7,354 nt of DNA. Origin: an uncultured Bacteroidales bacterium (GTDB taxonomy: Bacteria; Bacteroidota; Bacteroidia; Bacteroidales; UBA4417). The stretch is taken from the NCBI GenBank assembly GCA_903917425.1, contig CAIXAQ010000779.1, positions 1 through 7,354 on the forward strand, written 5' to 3'. The notes under the pieces were generated by a model. The model ran no database searches, was not told where the DNA came from, and saw only the letters and a list, made by a program, of their open reading frames with translations. Below are positions 1 to 5,235 of this stretch, in pieces. The position numbers were made by a program, and so were the translations under genes. Every line of letters starts with the position of its first letter. Position 1 is the stretch's first letter.

Positions 1-24
1 ATGCTGAAGTTGTTGGCGAAATAG
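1..24 (+). other. Possible 3' tail of an upstream gene
   Basis: The first bases may be the end of a gene that begins outside the window. Frame 1 reads MLKLLAK and then TAG at 22-24, five bases before the repeat array starts. Frame 3 reads AEVVGEIVG and stays open through the array until a TAG near 207-209. Both tails are plausible and too short to identify. The frame-1 reading is slightly preferred because its stop sits right at the repeat boundary, but this is an inference. Confidence 0.2.
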
Positions 25-28
25 TTGG

Positions 29-194
29 AAGTTTCAGGGTTTCAGGTTGCAGAGTTTCAGGTTCCAGAGTTTCAGGTTCCAGAGTTTCATGTTTCAGAGT
101 TTCATGTTTCAGCGTTTCATGTTTCAGCGTTTCAAGTTTCAGAGTTTCTGGTTTCAGAGTTTCTGGTTTCTGGTTTCAGGGTTTCTGGTTTTCG
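29..194 (+). repeat. Degenerate 15-bp tandem array (GTTTCAGG family)
   Basis: Eight consecutive units of exactly 15 bp run from 39 to 158, with consensus close to GTTTCAGGTTCCAGA. They are flanked by shorter or imperfect units at 31-38 and 159-194. Each unit is two 7-8-bp half-words of the GTTTCAG type. Neighbouring units share the same variant (CAGGTTCC early, CATGTTTC in the middle, CTGGTTTC late), which suggests growth by local duplication. All three forward frames stay open because 15 is a multiple of three and the motif has no stop, so the apparent pentapeptide-repeat ORFs are by-products. No spacer structure like that of a CRISPR array is present. Function unknown. Confidence 0.9.
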
Positions 195-237
195 AATTCC
201 TGTTAGAACTGAGCTATAAGTTGAAGCAAGTCATTCC

Positions 238-358
238 TGAAATCAAGTTTCTCTTGATAACCACCCCTGAAACCTGAACCCCTGAAACTTTTTTCAACCC
301 TGAAAGCAAGTTTCTCTTGAAAACCAACCCTGAAACCTGAAACCCTGAAACTTTATTT
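238..358 (-). repeat. 63-bp-period direct repeat made of CCTGAAAC words
   Basis: Bases from 238 recur from 301 at an offset of exactly 63 bp. About 57 bp align with roughly five mismatches, including a shared AAGTTTCTCTTGA core and a shared CCTGAAACTT end. The CCTGAAAC words are the reverse complement of the GTTTCAGG words at 31-194, so this is the same word family turned round. It therefore forms an inverted arrangement with the left array across about 40 bp of ordinary sequence (195-237). Assigned to the minus strand for that reason. Function unknown. Confidence 0.85.
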
Positions 359-360
359 AG

Positions 361-559
361 CAGCAACGTCATTATTTCACCATTGATCAAGTCTCTTAAA
401 AACAATCCCCTAATCCTGATGTAAAATTACATACAATTCCGTTGTTATTCACTATCTTGCTGCACATTCAATAATTATTGACTTTTTTCGACTTTTTATA
501 AAAATCCTGCCGCGAAAATCGATAAAATTGCAAACTTAATCTGAAAAGTTAGATAGCCC
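361..559 (+). promoter_or_regulatory. purH leader with weak candidate promoter
   Basis: This AT-rich 199-bp stretch lies between the repeat block and the purH start and should contain the purH promoter. The best match to the Bacteroidetes -7 box TAnnTTTG is TAAAATTG at 523-530, seven of eight positions, 30 bp before the start codon. I see no convincing TTTG-type -33 element at the right distance. A near-palindrome TGTAA-AA-TTACA lies at 420-431, and GACTTTTT is repeated at 480-487 and 490-497. There is no strong Shine-Dalgarno, which is normal for the phylum. No riboswitch or terminator is apparent. Confidence 0.3.
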
Positions 560-2086
560 ATGAATACTACAAAAGTCATACATTCTGCCCTGATTTCGGT
601 ATATAATAAAGACCACATCGACGAAATTGTTCGCAAACTGGATGCTTTAGGCGTAACCATTTATTCAACCGGCGGCACGTACGATTATATTCGCAGCCTT
701 GGCGTTGAAGCAATAACCGTTGAGAGTCTGACATCCTATCCTTCCATTTTCGGAGGTCGTGTTAAAACACTGCATCCCAAAGTATTCGGTGGTATTTTAT
801 ACAGGCGCGGGGAAGAAGAGGATGTAAAACAGGCCGAAACTTTCGAAATACCTCCCATCGACCTGGTAATTGTTGACTTATATCCTTTCGAGGCGACAGT
901 TGCCACAAACGCCGGCGAAGATGAAATAATCGAAAAGATTGACATTGGCGGTATTTCACTCATCAGGGCTGCTGCAAAAAACTACAACGATGTCATTATA
1001 GTTCCTTCATCCGGGCAATATATGGAATTGATAAAACTGCTGGAAATAAAAAACGGGTCCAGCGATTTAGATGACAGGTATTACTTTGCTGCCCAGGCAT
1101 TTAAAGTGTCTTCTCATTACGATACAGCTATTTTCAATTATTTCAACAGGAAAGCGGGTATTAAAACATTCAAGCAAAGTATTTCTAAAAGCGAAGTGCT
1201 GCGATATGGCGAAAATCCGCACCAGGAAGGAGTTTTTTACGGCGAAATGAGCGAAATATTCGAACAACTGAACGGCAAAGCCATATCGTATAATAACCTC
1301 GTTGATCTGGAGGCTGCCCTGGCATTGATCCGTGAATTCTCCGAACCTACTTTTGCCATCATTAAACATACCAATGCGTGCGGCCTTGCCAGCCGATCCA
1401 CGCTAAAGCAAGCCTGGCTTGATGCCCTTGCCGGCGACCCTGTTTCGGCATTTGGCGGGGTAGTGGCTGCCAACAGAATCATCGACCTCGAAACAGCCGG
1501 AGAAGTGAATAAACTGTTCTTCGAAATACTAATTGCACCCGGTTTTGAAAAAAATGCACTGGAACTCCTAAAGTCAAAGAAAAATAGAATAATTTTGCAG
1601 ATTAAACCGATTGATTTTCAGGCTAAGCAATTTAAGTCAGTACTCAATGGAGTTATTGAGCAGCTAAAGGATGTACATTCCGAAGCAGCCATTGATCTTC
1701 AGATGGTTACGCTTTCTCATCCTGATGAACAGCAGGTTAAAGATTTACTTTTTGCCAATATCATTGTCAAACATCTGAAGAGCAATGCTATTGTGCTGGC
1801 TAAAAACGGGCAGCTTCTGGGTGCGGGATGTGGGATGACTTCGAGAGTGGATGCACTGAAACATGCTGTTTCAAAGGCCGGTGAGTTTGGATTCGACCTG
1901 CATGGGGCTGTAATGGCTTCCGATGCATTTTTCCCTTTTGCCGATTCAGTTGAACTGGCGCATAAAGCGGGAATTACCGGAGTGATACAACCCGGAGGTT
2001 CGGTCCGCGATGAGGATTCGATAAACTATTGTAACCAACATGGTGTCGCAATGGTTTTCACAGGTGTAAGGCATTTTAAGCATTAG
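560..2086 (+). CDS. purH: Bifunctional AICAR formyltransferase / IMP cyclohydrolase
   Basis: Catalyses the last two steps of de novo purine synthesis in the cytoplasm: formyl transfer from 10-formyl-tetrahydrofolate to AICAR, then ring closure to IMP. The 508-residue product is full length for bacterial PurH. The N-terminal cyclohydrolase (MGS-like) domain, about residues 1-195, shows STGGT (36-40), KTLHPK (69-74), DLYPF (106-110, with Tyr108), KIDIGGI (126-132, with Asp128) and AAAKN (137-141, with Lys140), matching the family's active-site positions. The transferase domain shows RYGENPHQ (215-222), the catalytic KHTNACG (Lys269, His270), SAFGG (296-300), DAFFPFAD (455-462) and PGGSVRD (478-484). 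It ends in the canonical GVRHFKH. The ATG at 560 aligns with the usual N-terminus. mreB follows after 175 bp on the same strand, an arrangement typical of Bacteroidetes. No damage is seen. Confidence 0.98.
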   Translation: MNTTKVIHSALISVYNKDHIDEIVRKLDALGVTIYSTGGTYDYIRSLGVEAITVESLTSYPSIFGGRVKTLHPKVFGGILYRRGEEEDVKQAETFEIPPIDLVIVDLYPFEATVATNAGEDEIIEKIDIGGISLIRAAAKNYNDVIIVPSSGQYMELIKLLEIKNGSSDLDDRYYFAAQAFKVSSHYDTAIFNYFNRKAGIKTFKQSISKSEVLRYGENPHQEGVFYGEMSEIFEQLNGKAISYNNLVDLEAALALIREFSEPTFAIIKHTNACGLASRSTLKQAWLDALAGDPVSAFGGVVAANRIIDLETAGEVNKLFFEILIAPGFEKNALELLKSKKNRIILQIKPIDFQAKQFKSVLNGVIEQLKDVHSEAAIDLQMVTLSHPDEQQVKDLLFANIIVKHLKSNAIVLAKNGQLLGAGCGMTSRVDALKHAVSKAGEFGFDLHGAVMASDAFFPFADSVELAHKAGITGVIQPGGSVRDEDSINYCNQHGVAMVFTGVRHFKH

Positions 2087-2114
2087 GTCTTTTAATGTTT
2101 GTTAGTACTTAAGA

Positions 2115-2171
2115 AGGGTGACAGGGCGAGGGGTGATGGGGTGAAGGGTGACAAGGTGAGGGGTGAAAGAG
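2115..2171 (+). repeat. G-rich GGGTGA-type degenerate tandem array
   Basis: In the purH-mreB spacer, units of mostly 8 bp repeat with drift: AGGGTGAC, AGGGCGAG, GGGTGATG, a 6-bp GGGTGA, AGGGTGAC, AAGGTGAG and GGGTGAAAGAG. The + strand is almost pyrimidine-free, so strand asymmetry is extreme. Five G-runs of 3-4 at 2116-2148 are separated by 3-5 bases, which fits a quadruplex consensus. The array lies about 90 bp upstream of the mreB start and would be in the mRNA leader if transcription enters from purH. It shares no words with the array upstream of purH. Confidence 0.85.
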
Positions 2172-2186
2172 CGGAATGGAATAACC

Positions 2187-2225
2187 TTCTGATTATCAGA
2201 ATAGATTTCAAATCAGAATTTGATT
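2187..2225 (+). promoter_or_regulatory. Palindrome and 17-bp-spaced direct repeat upstream of mreB
   Basis: TTCTGAT-T-ATCAGAA at 2187-2201 is a perfect 7-bp inverted repeat around one central base. Its right half, ATCAGAAT (2195-2202), recurs at 2212-2219, 17 bp downstream, followed in both copies by a similar GATT-containing stretch. TAGATTTC at 2202-2209 matches seven of eight positions of the Bacteroidetes -7 box TAnnTTTG, but no -33 partner is visible. This could be a regulator site or a promoter for mreB. No T-tract follows, so it is not a terminator for purH. The regulator is unknown. Confidence 0.35.
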
Positions 2226-2261
2226 AACATCACATTTTAAAAAAAGGAAGAATACACAGAC

Positions 2262-3284
2262 ATGGGACTTTTTTCATTTCTTACCAAAGAAATAGCGATG
2301 GATCTTGGCACAGCCAATACCATCATCATATATAACGACAAAGTAGTTGTTGACGAACCTTCGATAATAGCCATCGAACGTAACACCGGCAAAGTACTTG
2401 CCGTGGGCAAACGTGCGCAGATGATGCACGGTAAAACCCACGAAAATATTAAAACCATCCGGCCTCTCAGGGATGGCGTAATTGCCGATTTTCAGTCGGC
2501 TGAATATATGATCCGCGAGTTTATTAAAATGACCGGCCCAAACCGCAGTCTTTTCCCACCGGCATTACGCATGGTTATCTGCATTCCTTCGGGCATTACC
2601 GAGGTGGAAGAACGTGCAGTAAAAGATTCGGCCGAACAAGCCGGAGCCAAGGAAGTTCGCCTCATACACGAACCTATGGCTGCCGCTATCGGAATCGGGA
2701 TTGATGTACTTGAGCCCGTTGGAAATATGGTTATCGACATTGGAGGCGGTACAAGTGAAATTGCTGTTATTGCTCTGGGTGGTATTGTAAATAACAAGTC
2801 CATTCGTATTGCCGGCGACGATTTTAACGCCGACATTGAGGAATATATGCGCAAACAGCACAACATCAATATTGGTGAACGCACTTCGGAACTTATCAAA
2901 ATTGAAGTGGGAGCCGCCCTGACCGAAATTGACAACCCACCACCAGATTATGCCGTACATGGCCGCGATATGCTCACGGGTATTCCGAAAGAGGTTTATG
3001 TTAATTATGCCGAGATAGCTCACGCACTCGATAAATCGATCTCAAAAATTGAAGCTGCTGTGTTGAATGCTCTCGAAATGACACCTCCCGAACTTGCCGC
3101 CGATATTTTTAAGACCGGCATTTACCTGGCCGGTGGAGGTTCGTTGCTGCGCGGACTGGATAAACGTATTCATATGAAAACCAAGTTGCCTGTTCATGTT
3201 GCCGACGATCCTTTGCATGCAGTGGCCCGTGGAACGGGTATTGCGCTTAAGAATTTTGATAAATTTACTTTCCTTATAAAATAA
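2262..3284 (+). CDS. mreB: Rod shape-determining actin homologue MreB
   Basis: Actin-fold ATPase that polymerises on the inner face of the cytoplasmic membrane and positions the lateral wall-synthesis machinery. The 340 residues are close to the usual length (about 340-350). The N-terminus MGLFSFLTKEIA is amphipathic and would serve as the membrane-binding segment. Phosphate loop 1 is MDLGTANT (13-20), phosphate loop 2 is DIGGGTSE (159-166), and the adenosine-binding segment is LAGGGSLLRGLD (289-300). The family signature HEPMAAAIG lies at 136-144 and IGERTSE at 204-210. The start is supported by a purine-rich AAGGAAG at 2244-2250, 11 bp upstream. mreC follows on the same strand after a 132-bp spacer that can fold into a hairpin, so mreB may be expressed at a different level from mreCD. 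That last point is inference. Confidence 0.98.
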   Translation: MGLFSFLTKEIAMDLGTANTIIIYNDKVVVDEPSIIAIERNTGKVLAVGKRAQMMHGKTHENIKTIRPLRDGVIADFQSAEYMIREFIKMTGPNRSLFPPALRMVICIPSGITEVEERAVKDSAEQAGAKEVRLIHEPMAAAIGIGIDVLEPVGNMVIDIGGGTSEIAVIALGGIVNNKSIRIAGDDFNADIEEYMRKQHNINIGERTSELIKIEVGAALTEIDNPPPDYAVHGRDMLTGIPKEVYVNYAEIAHALDKSISKIEAAVLNALEMTPPELAADIFKTGIYLAGGGSLLRGLDKRIHMKTKLPVHVADDPLHAVARGTGIALKNFDKFTFLIK

Positions 3285-3287
3285 AAA

Positions 3288-3369
3288 GTGCCGTGTTCCG
3301 TGTGCCGTGTTCCGGATGACTGCGGAACAATGCACCCGGCACCCGGCACCTGAAACGAGTCACCGGCAC
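3288..3369 (+). repeat. GTGCCG/CGGCAC repeat cluster folding into a hairpin
   Basis: Two 14-bp tandem units (3288-3301 and 3302-3315, GTGCCGTGTTCCGT/G, one mismatch) are followed by the same words inverted. TGTTCCG (3308-3314) pairs perfectly with CGGAACA (3323-3329) around an 8-base loop. The GTGCCG word in each unit can pair with CGGCAC at 3337-3342, 3344-3349 or 3364-3369. The right side also holds a 7-bp tandem of CCCGGCA. No T-tract follows, so this is not a standard terminator. It starts three bases after the mreB stop and is GC-rich compared with its AT-rich flanks. It could stabilise the mreB 3' end or attenuate mreC; neither is shown. Confidence 0.85.
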
Positions 3370-3416
3370 ACAAGTTTACAAAATACCACTTAATCAAAAC
3401 GATACCGTAACTGATT

Positions 3417-4256
3417 ATGCGTAATATCCTGGTTTTTATCGTCCGGTATCACTTTTTGCTGTTATTTCTGCTGCTTGAAATTTTCTCGATCACCTTGCTG
3501 GTAAATTCGACTTATTACCAGAGTTCTGTCCTGCTGAAGGAAGGAAGCCGCATTACCGGCCGCTTCTATACCAGTATCAGCGATGCCACCGATTACCTAA
3601 AACTTCGCACAACCAATGAACACCTGGCACGTGAAAATGCCATGCTCCGGCAAATGAAAGGTGTTTCTTTCCTGAAAAATGATACCAATAGTTTTTGGGT
3701 TCATGATACAGTTTACAAGCAGCAATACAAATACATTGTTTCCAAAGTGGTATTAAATACGGTCGGCAAGCGCAACAATTACATCATGCTCGACAAGGGG
3801 AGCCGCAGCGGGATCCAGAAAGATATGGCTGTGATTACGTCCAACGGAATTGTGGGTACAGTGGTAAACGTATCCGAGAATTTCAGCTGGGTGATGAGCC
3901 TGTTGAATAAGCACACACGAATCAGTGGCCGGATTACGAAAAACAACCAGATGGGAACCATCGTCTGGAATGGCATCGATCATCTGTACGGCACGCTGAC
4001 TGATATTCCTGCCCATGTCAAGATTGCGAAAGGCGATACCATTGTAAGCAGCGGTTATTCCTATATCTTCCCGGCAGGTTTAATGATTGGGACTATTACT
4101 GATTTCAGGGTTGAACAGGGCGAACATTTTTATACCATTCCTTTCCGGTTTAGTGTCGATTTCAATGCGTTACAATATGTATATGTGGTAAATAACCTGA
4201 TGAAGGATGAGCAGCAAGCGCTCGAAAAAAGTATGGAAGGGTTGAAAGATGAATAG
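3417..4256 (+). CDS. mreC: Rod shape-determining protein MreC
   Basis: Bitopic inner-membrane protein with most of its mass in the periplasm; in the Rod complex it links MreB/MreD to PBP2 and activates it. The 279-residue product has a short cytoplasmic N-terminus, one membrane helix at about 8-30, a coiled-coil stretch at about 54-82 (dimerisation) and then the periplasmic beta domain. Family-like segments are NNYIMLDKGSRSGI (120-133), NGIVGTVV (143-150), SSGYSYIFPAGLMIGTI (211-227) and ALQYVYVV (251-258). The C-terminal tail is charged. The ATG at 3417 lacks a clear Shine-Dalgarno, usual for this phylum, but places the membrane helix correctly. The last 8 bp overlap the mreD start, indicating coupled translation. 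Confidence 0.96.
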   Translation: MRNILVFIVRYHFLLLFLLLEIFSITLLVNSTYYQSSVLLKEGSRITGRFYTSISDATDYLKLRTTNEHLARENAMLRQMKGVSFLKNDTNSFWVHDTVYKQQYKYIVSKVVLNTVGKRNNYIMLDKGSRSGIQKDMAVITSNGIVGTVVNVSENFSWVMSLLNKHTRISGRITKNNQMGTIVWNGIDHLYGTLTDIPAHVKIAKGDTIVSSGYSYIFPAGLMIGTITDFRVEQGEHFYTIPFRFSVDFNALQYVYVVNNLMKDEQQALEKSMEGLKDE

Positions 4257-4764
4257 GCTGGTAATTAATAATATATTCCGGTTTATCGCGCTTGTCCTTA
4301 TACAGGTTCTTATCATGAATAAGATCAATTTCTACGGATTCCTGAATCCGTATGTTTATATTTTATTTATTCTGCTTCTGCCTTTCGAAACGCCGGGATG
4401 GCTATTGTTACTTTTGTCATTTACGATGGGGTTGACAGTCGATCTTTTTAGCGCAACACTGGGACTTCATGCGGCAAGCAGTGTTTTTGCGGGTTTCATG
4501 AGGCCGCTGATAATTAAAATGGTAGGCGAAAAACCCGAATACGATATTACAACCCAACCCAAATTGCAGCAAATGGGGTTAAAATGGTTTATGGCTTACG
4601 CCATGCTGATGGTGTTTGCACACCACCTCTTCCTGAATATGCTTGATGTTTTTAGCTTCGACGAATTCTGGCAAACCCTCCTGCGTGTTGTTATAAGCAC
4701 ACTTGCTACTTTCCTTTTCATTATGCTGTTCGAGTATATCTTTGCCGCGAAAAAGGAAAAATAA
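4249..4764 (+). CDS. mreD: Rod shape-determining membrane protein MreD
   Basis: Small polytopic inner-membrane partner of MreC in the Rod complex. The 171 residues hold about five or six hydrophobic segments, roughly at 8-24, 32-46, 50-68, 70-90, 112-133 and 143-164, with a polar loop at 92-110. The segment from NPYVYILFILLLPFETP (33-49) through GLTVDLFSATLGLHA (61-75) is typical of Bacteroidetes MreD. The tail AAKKEK is cytoplasmic-like. The start ATG lies inside the mreC 3' end (ATGAATAG overlap of 8 bp), with GGAAGG at 4235-4240 as a well-placed ribosome binding site. No mrdA or rodA follows, and no terminator is visible right after the stop. Confidence 0.93.
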   Translation: MNRLVINNIFRFIALVLIQVLIMNKINFYGFLNPYVYILFILLLPFETPGWLLLLLSFTMGLTVDLFSATLGLHAASSVFAGFMRPLIIKMVGEKPEYDITTQPKLQQMGLKWFMAYAMLMVFAHHLFLNMLDVFSFDEFWQTLLRVVISTLATFLFIMLFEYIFAAKKEK

Positions 4765-4812
4765 CCGGATCCCACCTTTCCAATGCTTTTTTTAGTCATG
4801 CTTTTTCCCCTG

Positions 4813-5234
4813 ATGGAAAAAGGCTATGCCGGGACACTTATGGCCACCGTCGCATTATATGCGTTATCCATTCCGCCAACGGGGTGATACTCGGCCTAGC
4901 CGAACGCAATGCCAGCTAAGAACCTTTACAGAGTTCGGCTGCCGAAATGATCAAAATTGCCATTATTTATATTTACAACAAATTTTTTAAACGAGGTCTA
5001 CAGAGTCGTTTGACTATGCAGGTACACGACGAATTGGTATTCGAGGTGTATAAACCGGAAACAGCAGTGGTAAAACAGATTGTAGGCGATTTGTTGCGAA
5101 CTGCGTTGCCGCTTGATGCACCAATGGCGGTAGAGACGAAGACTGGCGATAATTGGCTGGCAGCGCACCAGGAATACACAAAAAAACAGGAGACGGAAAA
5201 ATCCAACTCCTGTTTTCATTTAGTGTTCTGCTAA
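4813..5234 (+). pseudogene. polA: Decayed 3' fragment of DNA polymerase I
   Basis: Only about the last 115-120 residues of a family A DNA polymerase are recognisable. EKGYAGTLM (4816-4842) matches the family's GYVETLMGRRR segment, then the frame shifts. A single missing G near 4842 restores GHRRII and HSANG...LAERNA (4843-4913). Next comes an in-frame TAA at 4917-4919, exactly where families read AERNAIN-PIQG. The same frame continues with PLQSSAAEMIKIA and motif C MQVHDELVFEV (5016-5048), keeping His, Asp and Glu at 5025-5033. It reaches NWLAAH, where PolA normally ends, then runs 21 residues further to TAA at 5232-5234, so the native stop is also lost. The exonuclease domains, the catalytic first Asp and the O-helix are absent. 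An ATG at 4947 could give a 95-residue product, but it could not be a polymerase. An intact polA is expected elsewhere. Confidence 0.88.
5183..5216 (-). terminator. Rho-independent terminator of the minus-strand pair
   Basis: AAAACAGGAG (5183-5192) and CTCCTGTTTT (5207-5216) form a perfect 10-bp stem with a 14-base loop that contains a further GGA/TCC pairing. Read on the minus strand, the stem runs into seven consecutive T (complement of 5180-5186), about 20 bp past the stop of the M56 gene at 5236. On the + strand the stem ends in TTTTCATTT, so weaker bidirectional action on transcripts from the mre side is possible. The hairpin sits inside the read-through tail of the polA remnant. Confidence 0.75.
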
Positions 5235-5235
5235 T

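Noticed and set aside
39..158. CRISPR array
   Set aside because: The units are contiguous 15-bp repeats with no unique spacers, far too short, and no cas genes are nearby.
25..219. 64-residue ORF with FQVPE/FHVSE pentapeptide repeats as a real small protein
   Set aside because: It lies wholly in the 15-bp array, the other two forward frames are equally open, and there is no ribosome binding site or non-repeat domain.
478..502. Sigma-70 style promoter TTGACT...TATAAA before purH
   Set aside because: The spacer is only 13 bp, and this phylum uses a different -33/-7 consensus.
2492..3023. Minus-strand ORFs of about 150 residues opposite mreB
   Set aside because: They are antisense shadows of a clearly coding, motif-rich gene and show no domain of their own.
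3308..3329. Rho-independent terminator after mreB
   Set aside because: The stem is sound, but no T-tract follows on either strand.
4917..4919. Recoded stop or programmed frameshift giving a functional polymerase
   Set aside because: The exonuclease and most of the polymerase domain are absent, the native stop is lost too, and no recoding signal is evident, so decay is simpler.
4947..5234. A stand-alone 95-residue protein
   Set aside because: It is continuous in frame and similarity with the upstream polA sequence across the TAA at 4917, so it is the tail of the pseudogene.
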